Shown here in pieces: positions 8,947-16,717 of a stretch of DNA of 64,000 nucleotides. Numbering within the stretch: the first letter of the stretch is position 1; the number at the start of each line of letters is the position of its first letter. The notes beneath the pieces were generated by a model that ran no database searches, was not told the origin of the DNA, and saw only the letters and a list, made by a program, of their open reading frames with translations. Source of the stretch: Microbacterium yannicii (GTDB taxonomy: Bacteria > Actinomycetota > Actinomycetes > Actinomycetales > Microbacteriaceae). The DNA is taken from positions 248,001 through 312,000 of the forward strand of contig NZ_JAMXMB010000006.1 in the NCBI RefSeq assembly GCF_024055635.1. Direction: 5' to 3'. The translations under genes were made by a program, and so were the position numbers.

Positions 8947-11465
8947 GCGACCCCGCACCCGCCGAACGCTACGCGCGCGCCAGCGACGCCGCCCGTCTCG
9001 AGCGCACGTACCCGGTCACGGCGGCATTCGCGGCATCCCAGCGGTTCACCCTCGACCCGTTCCAGATCGAAGGATGCCGCGCACTCGAGGACGGCCGCAG
9101 CGTGCTGGTCGCCGCGCCCACGGGTGCGGGCAAGACGATCGTCGGCGAGTTCGCGGTTCATCTGGCCATGCAGACGCCGGGAGACAAGGCGTTCTACACG
9201 ACGCCGATGAAGGCGCTGTCGAACCAGAAGTTCCGTGAGCTGCAGGACGTGTACGGCCCCGACGAGGTCGGCCTGCTGACCGGCGACACGAACATCAACG
9301 GCAACGCGCGGATCGTCGTCATGACGACCGAGGTGCTGCGCAACATGCTCTACGCCGACTCGCCGGCGCTGCGCGGCCTCAGGTATGTGGTCATGGACGA
9401 GGTGCACTATCTCGCCGACCGGTTCCGCGGCGCGGTGTGGGAGGAGGTCATCATCCACCTCGCGCCGAGCGTGCGGCTGGTGTCGCTGTCGGCCACCGTG
9501 TCGAACGCCGAGGAGTTCGGCGACTGGCTCGACACCGTGAGGGGAGACACCCAGGTCATCGTCTCCGAGACCCGCCCGGTGCCGCTCGAGCAGCATGTGC
9601 TCGTGCGGGGCGACCTGCTGCCGCTGTTCGACGACCGCGCCGGCATCGCCACCGCGCAGGTCAACCAGGAGCTCATGCGGATCCGGTCATTCAAAGGACC
9701 GAACTTCGAGAACAACCGGCGCGCCCAGCAGCTGCGCAGCGGCGACCGCGGTGAACGCGCGCGTTACGCGGGCGGCGGGTACGAGGCATCCCATCGGCGT
9801 CCGAACCGGGGCAACAAGCGGCCGGTGCGCTCTGCGAACGTGCAGCGGATCGAGCGGCTGGACCGCCCTGACGTCGTCGAGCTGCTGTCGCGGGCGAATC
9901 TGCTGCCCGCCATCTTCTTCATCTTCAGCCGCGTCGGCTGCGACGCCGCCGTGCAGCAGGTGCGACGCGCGGGCGTGCGGCTCACGTCGCAGGACGAGCG
10001 ACGCGAGATCCGTGCGGTCATCGAGGAGCGCACCCGCTCGCTGCTCGAAGAGGACCTCGCCGTGCTGGGCTTCTGGGAGTGGCGGGAGAATCTCGAGCGC
10101 GGGGTCGCCTCCCACCACGCCGGGATGCTGCCGGCCTTCAAGGAGGTCGTCGAGGAGCTGTTCCAGCGCAAGCTCGTGAAGGTCGTGTTCGCCACCGAGA
10201 CGCTCGCGCTCGGCATCAACATGCCCGCCCGCACCGTGGTGCTCGAGAAGCTCGAGAAGTTCAACGGCGAGGCACGCGTCGCGATCACCTCGGGGGAGTA
10301 CACGCAGCTCACCGGACGGGCCGGACGTCGCGGCATCGACGTCGAGGGGCACGCGGTGATCCAGTGGACCGAGGCGCTCGACCCGCAGGCGGTCGCGGCC
10401 CTCGCGTCGCGGCGCACCTATCCGCTGAATTCCAGCTTCCGCCCGACGTACAACATGGCGGTCAATCTGATCGACCAGTTCGGCCGGGCCCGGGCGCGAG
10501 AGATCCTCGAGTCCTCGTTCGCGCAGTTCCAGGCCGACCGTGCGGTGGTGGGCCTCGCCCGCCAGGTGCGCGAGCAGGAGGAGTCGCTCGCCGGGTACGC
10601 CAAGGCGATGACGTGCGACCGCGGCGACTTCGCAGAGTACTCCGGCATCCGCCGGGAGCTCAGCGACCTCGAGAAACTGAACCGCAAGGATGTCAGCGCG
10701 GCACGGCGCACGCGCGACGAGCGGAATCATCGCATCACGAGCCTGCGCAAGCGCATGCAGCGGCACCCGTGCCATCAGTGCCCGGACCGCGAGCATCACG
10801 CCCGCTGGGCAGAGCGCTACTGGAAGCTCAAGCGCGAGATCGACAAGCTGCGCCGTCAGATCGACACGCGCACCGGCACGGTGGCGCGGATCTTCGACCG
10901 CGTCGTCGACGTGCTCGCCGCCCTCGAATACGTGGCCGTCGCGGACGACGGCTCGACCACGCTCACACCCTCGGGTCGCACCATGCGCCGCATCTACGGG
11001 GAACGCGATCTGCTGGTCGCCGAGTCGCTGCGCCGGGGGATCTGGAAGGACCTGGATGCCGCGTCCCTGGCCGCGCTCGCCTGTTCCCTGGTGTACGAGC
11101 CGCGGCGCGATGACGCCGGGCCGGGCGAACACGGTCTGCCGCGCGGCGCCTTCCGGCGCGCCTTCGACGCGACCCTCACGCTGTGGCAGGAGCTCGAAGA
11201 CCTGGAGGAGGAGCACCGGCTGCCGGGCACCGAGCCGGTCTCGGCGGGCCTGGCGCTGGCGATGCACACCTGGGCGCGCGGCGGCATGCTCGACCGGGTG
11301 CTGACCGAGGCCGACATGGCGGCCGGCGACTTCGTGCGGTGGGCGAAGCAGACCATCGATCTGCTCGACCAGCTGTCGATCGTCGCCGACCAGCCGATCG
11401 CGGGGACCGCCCGCAAGGCGCTGGATGCCGTCCGTCGTGGCATCGTCGCCTACTCCACCGTGTAG
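8943..11465 (+). CDS. helY: DEAD/DEAH-box RNA helicase, HelY/Ski2-like
   Basis: Superfamily 2 helicase of 840 residues, related to actinobacterial HelY and eukaryotic Ski2/Mtr4. Walker A APTGAGKT lies near residues 57-64, the DEVH box near 152, motif III SATVSN, motif V segment ASHHAGMLP, and motif VI LTGRAGRRGID. A C-terminal DSHCT-type helical region follows, with a CHQCPDREHH cysteine/histidine cluster in the linker. It should unwind structured RNA using ATP. The GTG at 8943 overlaps the tatC stop (GTGA); an upstream extension of the frame is just antiframe sequence inside tatC. Confidence 0.93.
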   Translation: MSDPAPAERYARASDAARLERTYPVTAAFAASQRFTLDPFQIEGCRALEDGRSVLVAAPTGAGKTIVGEFAVHLAMQTPGDKAFYTTPMKALSNQKFRELQDVYGPDEVGLLTGDTNINGNARIVVMTTEVLRNMLYADSPALRGLRYVVMDEVHYLADRFRGAVWEEVIIHLAPSVRLVSLSATVSNAEEFGDWLDTVRGDTQVIVSETRPVPLEQHVLVRGDLLPLFDDRAGIATAQVNQELMRIRSFKGPNFENNRRAQQLRSGDRGERARYAGGGYEASHRRPNRGNKRPVRSANVQRIERLDRPDVVELLSRANLLPAIFFIFSRVGCDAAVQQVRRAGVRLTSQDERREIRAVIEERTRSLLEEDLAVLGFWEWRENLERGVASHHAGMLPAFKEVVEELFQRKLVKVVFATETLALGINMPARTVVLEKLEKFNGEARVAITSGEYTQLTGRAGRRGIDVEGHAVIQWTEALDPQAVAALASRRTYPLNSSFRPTYNMAVNLIDQFGRARAREILESSFAQFQADRAVVGLARQVREQEESLAGYAKAMTCDRGDFAEYSGIRRELSDLEKLNRKDVSAARRTRDERNHRITSLRKRMQRHPCHQCPDREHHARWAERYWKLKREIDKLRRQIDTRTGTVARIFDRVVDVLAALEYVAVADDGSTTLTPSGRTMRRIYGERDLLVAESLRRGIWKDLDAASLAALACSLVYEPRRDDAGPGEHGLPRGAFRRAFDATLTLWQELEDLEEEHRLPGTEPVSAGLALAMHTWARGGMLDRVLTEADMAAGDFVRWAKQTIDLLDQLSIVADQPIAGTARKALDAVRRGIVAYSTV

Positions 11466-11518
11466 CGCCGCCCGACGACCTCAGACCCCGCCCGGACGAA
11501 CGCCATCCCTGGCTCGCC

Positions 11519-11531
11519 TAGGGTGGAATCC
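11519..11531 (+). promoter_or_regulatory. -10 box of a leaderless transcript (lnt)
   Basis: TAGGGT at 11519-11524, seven bases, then GTG at 11532. This decides for 11532 over the GTG at 11523, which lies inside the box. Confidence 0.65.
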
Positions 11532-13100
11532 GTGCCACCCGACGCGCCGTCCCGTCCGCCGCTGCCGCGCCCGCTGCTGCCGCTGTGGGCGGCCGTCATC
11601 GCCGCGGCCGCCGGCGGACTCGCCCTCACCACGGCCTTTCCGGCGCTGGGTTGGTGGCCGATGGTGTTCGTCGCGATCCCGCTGACCCTGATCAGCCTCA
11701 TCGGCCGGCGTATCTGGGCGGCCGTGCTGGTCGGCCTCGTCTTCGGCCTGGCGTTCTTCCTGGTGAACGTATCGTTCACCGCGCGCTATCTCGGTCCCGT
11801 CCCGTGGATCGCCCTCGCCACGCTCGAGGCGCTGCTGACCGCGGCGACGGCGGTTCCCATCGCGCTGGCCTACCGGTGGCTCCCGCGCGTGCGGACGGGC
11901 GCCTGGGCGCGCCTGCTCGCCCTCCCGGCGATCGTGGCAGCCCTCTGGGTTCTCAGGGAGCAGCTGCTCGGCACATGGCCGTACGGCGGCTTTCCGTGGG
12001 GACGCGTCGGCATCTCGCAGGCCGACAGCCCGCTCGCGAGCGTCGCATCCTGGGTGGGCGTCGCCGGCCTCTCCTTCCTCATCGTCATGCTGTGCGCGAG
12101 CGGTGTCGAGTGGGTGCGGCTCCGCCGGTATCGCGACATCCGCACGGCGATCCCGTTCGCCGTCGTCGCGATCCTCTTGTTCGCGCTCCCGCAGTTCCCG
12201 ACCACGGATGCCGGGACCATGCGCGTCGGCGCGGTGCAGGGCAACGGGCCTGCCGGCTACTTCGACGAGCGCGGCCGCAACGACGTGCTCAACGCCCAGC
12301 TCCAGGCCACGGCCCCGCTCTTCGGCGAGGACCTCGACGTCCTGCTGTGGCCCGAGGGCGGCGTCGACTCGGATCCCACGATGAATGCGAGCACCGCCGC
12401 CACGCTGGACGCGCTCACGGATCGGCTGGAGGCGCCGCTCGTCGTCGCGGCGGTCACTCAGCGCGGCGACGAGTACTTCAACTCATCCCTGCTGTGGGAG
12501 CAGGACGCCGACAACCCGGTCGACGTGTATGACAAGCGGCACCCCGTTCCGTTCGGCGAGTACGTGCCCGATCGCTGGCTCTACCGCCTGTTCGCGCCGG
12601 ACCTGATCGACCTCGTCCAGCGGGAGTACACACCCGGCGGCGCCCGGCCGTTCTTCGATGTGAACGGGGTCGGCGTCGGCCTCGCCATCTGCTTCGACGT
12701 GATCTACGACGACGTCATCTGGGATGGTGCGCAGGACGGCGCCGAGATCTACATGTTCCAGACCAACAACGCCGACTTCCGCGGCACCGACGAGAATCTG
12801 CAGCAGCTCGCGTTCGCGCGCATGCGCGCGGTCGAGACCGGCCGGTCCGTCGTCAACATCTCGACCGTCGGCACCAGTCAGATCATCGCCCCGGACGGGT
12901 CGGAGATCGCCGGCATCCCCGCCGATACCGCAGGCCACATGCTCGAAGACGTGCCGTTGCGCACCGGTCTGACCCCCGCGGTGACGTTCGGCGGCGCCAT
13001 CCAGCTCCTGCTCGTGTGGGGCGGCGTGATCGCTCTGGTCAGTCTCGGAGTGCTCGGCCGCACGCGCCCTGGGGGGAACACGAAAACGCCGGCCCCGTAG
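11532..13100 (+). CDS. lnt: apolipoprotein N-acyltransferase Lnt
   Basis: Membrane nitrilase-family enzyme of 522 residues that N-acylates the lipidated cysteine of lipoproteins. About seven N-terminal membrane helices precede an extracytoplasmic nitrilase domain and a last helix near the C-terminus. The catalytic triad is visible: Glu275 in LLWPEGG, Lys335 in VYDKRHPVPFGEY and Cys387 in LAICFDV. In mycobacteria the matching gene is fused or next to the dolichol-phosphate-mannose synthase Ppm1; here the protein ends after Lnt and no such domain follows. The stop codon lies inside a terminator hairpin shared with the convergent rbpA. Confidence 0.94.
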   Translation: MPPDAPSRPPLPRPLLPLWAAVIAAAAGGLALTTAFPALGWWPMVFVAIPLTLISLIGRRIWAAVLVGLVFGLAFFLVNVSFTARYLGPVPWIALATLEALLTAATAVPIALAYRWLPRVRTGAWARLLALPAIVAALWVLREQLLGTWPYGGFPWGRVGISQADSPLASVASWVGVAGLSFLIVMLCASGVEWVRLRRYRDIRTAIPFAVVAILLFALPQFPTTDAGTMRVGAVQGNGPAGYFDERGRNDVLNAQLQATAPLFGEDLDVLLWPEGGVDSDPTMNASTAATLDALTDRLEAPLVVAAVTQRGDEYFNSSLLWEQDADNPVDVYDKRHPVPFGEYVPDRWLYRLFAPDLIDLVQREYTPGGARPFFDVNGVGVGLAICFDVIYDDVIWDGAQDGAEIYMFQTNNADFRGTDENLQQLAFARMRAVETGRSVVNISTVGTSQIIAPDGSEIAGIPADTAGHMLEDVPLRTGLTPAVTFGGAIQLLLVWGGVIALVSLGVLGRTRPGGNTKTPAP

Positions 13101-13109
13101 GGCCGGCGT
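13086..13109. terminator. bidirectional hairpin between lnt and rbpA
   Basis: A perfect 10-bp inverted repeat (ACGCCGGCCC / GGGCCGGCGT) with a 4-base loop CGTA. The lnt stop codon TAG (13098-13100) straddles the loop and the right arm. On the plus strand it is preceded by an A-run, giving a U-run in the minus transcript, so it can serve rbpA as well. Confidence 0.8.
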
Positions 13110-13123
13110 CGCGTGGATGCGGG

Positions 13124-13507
13124 TCAGGCGCTGAGCTTGTCGGCCGCGACGTTCTCGCCGGCTCCGCGGCGGGCGCGGATGAAGGCGAGGCGCTCCTCGA
13201 GGAGCTCTTCGAGCTCCGGAAGGGTGCGGCGTTCCAGCAGCATGTCCCAGTGGCTGCGGGGGATCTTGTCTCCGGAGTGGTCGACGGTCGCGGTGCCGTC
13301 GCCCACCCGCAGCAGCGCTTCGGCGCCGCACGTGCGGCACTCCCACGCGTTCGGGACCTCGGCGTCGGCCGCGAAGGTCAAAGTCGTGTCACGCCCACAC
13401 ACGGTGCAGGTGTAGCTGTGCTGTGCGCGTTCATGGAACACGACGCCCTCTTCGCTCTGTAGGCTCTGGGCGCCGAGTCGGATGCCGCGCAGACTGCGGT
13501 CTGCCAT
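13124..13507 (-). CDS. rbpA: RNA polymerase-binding protein RbpA
   Basis: Actinobacteria-specific transcription factor of 127 residues that binds the primary sigma factor and the RNA polymerase beta subunit and stabilises open complexes. Two CxxC pairs (CTVCGR and CRTCG) form the zinc/core domain, followed by a basic linker and the sigma-interacting helix (SHWDMLLERRTLPELEELLEE). The ATG at 13507 is chosen over an upstream ATG because GAGGACC precedes it and the conserved MADRSLRG start follows. The C-terminal ~15 residues are a variable tail. Confidence 0.95.
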   Translation of the reverse strand: MADRSLRGIRLGAQSLQSEEGVVFHERAQHSYTCTVCGRDTTLTFAADAEVPNAWECRTCGAEALLRVGDGTATVDHSGDKIPRSHWDMLLERRTLPELEELLEERLAFIRARRGAGENVAADKLSA

Positions 13508-13529
13508 TTTGTGGTCCTCTCGTCGCTGT

Positions 13530-13540
13530 ATAGGTATAAC
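13530..13540 (-). promoter_or_regulatory. possible rbpA promoter -10 region
   Basis: Read on the minus strand, two overlapping hexamers TATACC and TATACA lie about 24-35 bases before the rbpA ATG. They stand out as A/T-rich in this high-GC context. No good -35 element was found. Confidence 0.4.
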
Positions 13541-13633
13541 GAAGCGACCTGTGCGGATCATCCGAAGGAGCCCTGTTCACCCACCTTTCACAGTGGATGC
13601 ACAGCGGGGCTGGCGCCGGGTCACGTGAGCGTG

Positions 13634-14410
13634 CTAAGACAGCGCGGCGAGAGCCACATCGGCGCGGTCGGTCACGATCCCATCGACTCCCATCGAGACG
13701 AGACGGACCATGTCGTCCGGCTCGTTCACCGTCCACACGTGCACCTCGACATCGTGCCGGTGAGCGGCGGCGAGGAGCCGCGGGGTGACGATGCGCAGCC
13801 GTCCCTGACGCTCGGGCACCTGCAGGGCATCGATGCCGGCCAGCGCGCGCGTGAGCAGTCGATCGGACCGTGCCGCCACGGCGGTGAGCACGCGGCCGAT
13901 GGTGCCGCGACCCGCTGACGTCGCGGGACGGATGCCGCGTCCCGCCGCGTCGGCCGCATCGAGCGCCGCGCGCCGTCGTGCGTCCGAGAAGCTGGTGAGC
14001 AGCACCCGGTCTCCGAACGGCGCGATGGTCGCGCCGACGGCGGCTGCCGCATCCGTCGCCTTCACATCGAGGTTGAACCTCGTCGCCGGAAACGCGTCCA
14101 GCGCCTGTGCGAGGGTGATGAGCCCGCCGCGTCCGGTCATGAGCTCTGCGAGCTCCCGCACGGGGACGTCAGCGACCTTGCGGGGGTCGCCGGTCACGCG
14201 CGACAGGTCGTCGTCGTGGAAGAGCACCACCACGCCGTCGGCGGTCAGGTGGCAGTCGGACTCGACGTAATGAGCCCCGGCGGAGTGCGCGGCGGCCACG
14301 GCGGCGAACGAGTTCTCCACGATGCCGGTCCCGGCGGCCTCCGGCGTCACGAGACCTCGGTGCGCGAGCACGCGAGGCGCCGCGACCCCCGCGAACCACG
14401 GGTGCGTCAC
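13634..14410 (-). CDS. glycerophosphodiester phosphodiesterase
   Basis: GDPD-family enzyme, 258 residues, releasing glycerol-3-phosphate from glycerophosphodiesters. Catalytic His/Arg LAHRG starts the domain, the metal-binding ENS segment (GIVENSFAA) and the HYVESDCHLTADGVVVLFHDDDL stretch (acidic metal ligands and second catalytic histidine) follow, and VHVWTVNEPDDM is the typical C-terminal strand. There is no signal peptide, so it is probably cytosolic. The GTG at 14410 overlaps the stop of the SPFH gene (GTGA), hence the same operon. Confidence 0.92.
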   Translation of the reverse strand: MTHPWFAGVAAPRVLAHRGLVTPEAAGTGIVENSFAAVAAAHSAGAHYVESDCHLTADGVVVLFHDDDLSRVTGDPRKVADVPVRELAELMTGRGGLITLAQALDAFPATRFNLDVKATDAAAAVGATIAPFGDRVLLTSFSDARRRAALDAADAAGRGIRPATSAGRGTIGRVLTAVAARSDRLLTRALAGIDALQVPERQGRLRIVTPRLLAAAHRHDVEVHVWTVNEPDDMVRLVSMGVDGIVTDRADVALAALS

Positions 14411-15405
14411 GGAGTGGGCGGGGTGACGGCCGGCGGCGGCCCGCCCAGCGCGGGCCCGCCCGAAGGGGCGCCCGTGCTCTGCGCGCGGCCCTTGGCCGCG
14501 GCATCCGTCATCACACCGGCGAAGGAGCCTGTCAGGCCCTTGAGCGCCTCGGTGAACTCGCTCGGGATGATCCAGAGCTTGCTGGACGCGCTGTCGGCGA
14601 TCTTGGGGAGCGTCTGCAGATACTGGTAGGCCAGCAGCTTGTCGTCGGGGTTGCCGGAGTGGATCGCATCGAACACGGTCTGGATCGCCTCGGCCTCGCC
14701 CTGTGCGCGCAGCACGGCTGCCTGCTTGTCGCCTTCGGCCTTGAGGATCTCTGCCTGCCGGCGCCCTTCGGCCTCGAGGATCTGGGACTGCTTCGAGCCC
14801 TCGGCGGTCAGGATCGTCGCGCGACGCTCGCGCTCGGCGCGCATCTGCTTCTCCATCGAGTCCTGGATCGAGTGCGGCGGATCGATGGCCTTCAGCTCGA
14901 CGCGCGAGACGCGGATGCCCCACTTGCCGGTGGCTTCGTCGAGCACCACGCGCAGCTGGCCGTTGATGTTGTCACGGCTGGTGAGCGCTTCTTCGAGGTT
15001 CAGGCCGCCGACGACGTTGCGCAGCGTGGTGGTCGTGAGCTGCTCGACGGCGCCCAGGTAGTTCGCGATCTCGTAGGTGGCGGCACGTGCATCGGTGACC
15101 TGGAAGTACACGACGGTGTCGATCGACACGACCAGGTTGTCCTCGGTGATCACGGGCTGCGGCGGGAACGAGACGACCTGCTCGCGCATGTCGATGAGGG
15201 GACGCAGACGGTCGATGAAGGGCACCAGCAGGTTCAGGCCCGGCATGAGCGTCTTGTGGTAGCGGCCCAGACGCTCGACGACGCCGGCGCTCGCCTGCGG
15301 GATGATGCGGACGGATCGGAAGATGACCACCAGTACGAAGATGAAGACCGCGATCGCGAGGATCCAGCCGATCACCGCGGGGATGGTGGAAGCGAAATCG
15401 TTCAT
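14407..15405 (-). CDS. SPFH/Band 7 membrane protein, QmcA-like
   Basis: Stomatin/prohibitin-family protein of 332 residues, anchored by one N-terminal helix (residues ~8-28), with an SPFH domain (VRIIPQASAGVVERLGRYHKTL onward) and a long alanine/glutamate coiled coil (KQSQILEAEGRRQAEILKAEGDKQ). The C-terminus is Pro/Gly rich. Such proteins scaffold membrane domains and commonly pair with NfeD proteins, whose gene lies 13 bases upstream here. The role is known only generally: membrane quality control or fluidity. Confidence 0.92.
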   Translation of the reverse strand: MNDFASTIPAVIGWILAIAVFIFVLVVIFRSVRIIPQASAGVVERLGRYHKTLMPGLNLLVPFIDRLRPLIDMREQVVSFPPQPVITEDNLVVSIDTVVYFQVTDARAATYEIANYLGAVEQLTTTTLRNVVGGLNLEEALTSRDNINGQLRVVLDEATGKWGIRVSRVELKAIDPPHSIQDSMEKQMRAERERRATILTAEGSKQSQILEAEGRRQAEILKAEGDKQAAVLRAQGEAEAIQTVFDAIHSGNPDDKLLAYQYLQTLPKIADSASSKLWIIPSEFTEALKGLTGSFAGVMTDAAAKGRAQSTGAPSGGPALGGPPPAVTPPTP

Positions 15406-15418
15406 ACGGGAGCGGGTC

Positions 15419-15898
15419 CTAAACTGCGGGGGTCGGGGGAGTGGGGGAGTCGGAGCGCACGACCGCGGTCGCGCCGTCGATGCGGCTCACGCGAACCGGC
15501 ATGCCGGGTTCCAAGTCGCCGGCCTCGGTACGGGCGGTCCAGATGTCGCCGTTGGCGAGCTTGACCTGGCCGCCATGGGCTCCGACGGACGAGACGACGG
15601 TGCCGCGCAGCCCGATGAGGGCGTCCACATTGGACGGCGTCGGGTCTTCGCCGCGTCGCAGTCGCCGCAGCAAGGGCGGTCGCAGCACCAGCACGAGGAT
15701 CGCGGCGACGCCTGCGGCGATGATCACCTGGAGCCAGATCGGCGCTCCCAGCAGATCGGCGAGCAAGCCCGCGAGACCGCCGATGCCGAGCATCAGAAAG
15801 GTGAAATCGAGCGTCAGCATCTCGATGACGAGGAACACCAGGATGAGCACCAACCAGCCGATCCACGCCCACTGTTCGATGGTGTCGATGAGCTCCAC
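15419..15898 (-). CDS. NfeD-family membrane protein
   Basis: Protein of 159 residues with two or three N-terminal membrane helices (WAWIGWLVLILVFLVIEMLT, then a Leu/Ile/Ala-rich helical stretch) and a C-terminal OB-fold (LIGLRGTVVSSVGAHGGQVKLANGDIW) typical of NfeD proteins. It is first gene of a minus-strand set with the SPFH and GDPD genes. NfeD/SPFH pairs are thought to act together in the membrane; the OB domain is the likely contact with the SPFH partner. Confidence 0.9.
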   Translation of the reverse strand: MELIDTIEQWAWIGWLVLILVFLVIEMLTLDFTFLMLGIGGLAGLLADLLGAPIWLQVIIAAGVAAILVLVLRPPLLRRLRRGEDPTPSNVDALIGLRGTVVSSVGAHGGQVKLANGDIWTARTEAGDLEPGMPVRVSRIDGATAVVRSDSPTPPTPAV

Positions 15899-15928
15899 GA
15901 TGCGCCTCCTACGCTCGAACCTAGCAGG

Positions 15929-15940
15929 TAGGGTCTACAC
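15929..15940 (+). promoter_or_regulatory. -10 box of a leaderless transcript (SDR gene)
   Basis: TAGGGT at 15929-15934, six bases, GTG at 15941. It faces away from the NfeD gene, so the 42-base intergenic region serves both directions. Confidence 0.7.
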
Positions 15941-16714
15941 GTGACTGAGACATCCAACCCGCTTCCCGAGAGTTCCCTGAGCGGCAAGACCGCACTCGTG
16001 ACGGGCTCGTCCCGAGGCATCGGCGCCGACACCGCGCGCTACCTCGCACAGGCCGGCGCGAACGTCGTCATCAACTACCGCAACAAGGCCCCGCGGGCCG
16101 AGAAGCTCGCGACGGAGCTGCGCGAACTCGGTGTGCAGGTGCTCGTGGTCGGTGCGGACCTCACGGATCCGGCATCCGTCCAGGCCATGTTCGACGAGGT
16201 CGCCCGCACCTTCGGCGGGCTCGACATCCTGGTTCTCAATGCGTCGGGCGGCATGGAGTCCGGCATGGCGGAGGACTACGCCCTGCTGCTCAACCGCGAT
16301 GCGCAGGTGAGCGTTCTCGAGACCGCGCTGCCGCTGCTGGGAGACGGCTCTCGGGTCGTCTTCGTCACGAGCCACCAGGCGCACTTCATCCGCACGACGC
16401 CGACGATGCCCGAGTACGAGCCGGTCGCCCTCTCCAAGCGCGCCGGCGAGGATGCGCTCCGCGAGCGGATCCCCGCGCTGACCGAACGCGGCGTCGAGTT
16501 CGTGGTCGTCTCGGGCGACATGATCGAGGGCACCATCACCGCCACCCTGCTCGAGCGTGCCAACCCGGGAGCGATCGCTGCGCGTCGCGAGGATGCGGGC
16601 AAGCTCTACAACGTCTCCGAGTTCGCCGCCGAGGTCGCCCTCGCCGCCCTCGAGCCGGTGCCCGCCGACAACACCCGTCTGGTCGGCGACGTCTCGTCGT
16701 TCGGGGCGGAGTGA
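15941..16714 (+). CDS. short-chain dehydrogenase/reductase
   Basis: SDR-family oxidoreductase of 257 residues. The cofactor loop is TGSSRGIG (TGxxxGxG), followed by NYRNKAPRAEKLA, where the basic residues suggest NADP(H) preference, and the LVLNASGG segment in place of NNAG. The usual catalytic YxxxK is hard to place: EYEPVALSKRAGED has Tyr then Lys at wider spacing, so catalysis may be altered. The S9 peptidase gene begins 3 bases after its stop. Confidence 0.87.
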   Translation: MTETSNPLPESSLSGKTALVTGSSRGIGADTARYLAQAGANVVINYRNKAPRAEKLATELRELGVQVLVVGADLTDPASVQAMFDEVARTFGGLDILVLNASGGMESGMAEDYALLLNRDAQVSVLETALPLLGDGSRVVFVTSHQAHFIRTTPTMPEYEPVALSKRAGEDALRERIPALTERGVEFVVVSGDMIEGTITATLLERANPGAIAARREDAGKLYNVSEFAAEVALAALEPVPADNTRLVGDVSSFGAE

Positions 16715-16717
16715 TCG

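Noticed and set aside
13634..14923. A 429-residue protein extending the GDPD upstream
   Set aside because: The extra N-terminal part is an arginine-rich antiframe of the SPFH gene; the GTG at 14410 overlaps that gene's stop as expected in an operon.
15941..16714. Enoyl-ACP reductase assignment for the SDR
   Set aside because: General SDR motifs are present but the catalytic Tyr-Lys spacing is unclear, so no specific activity is claimed.
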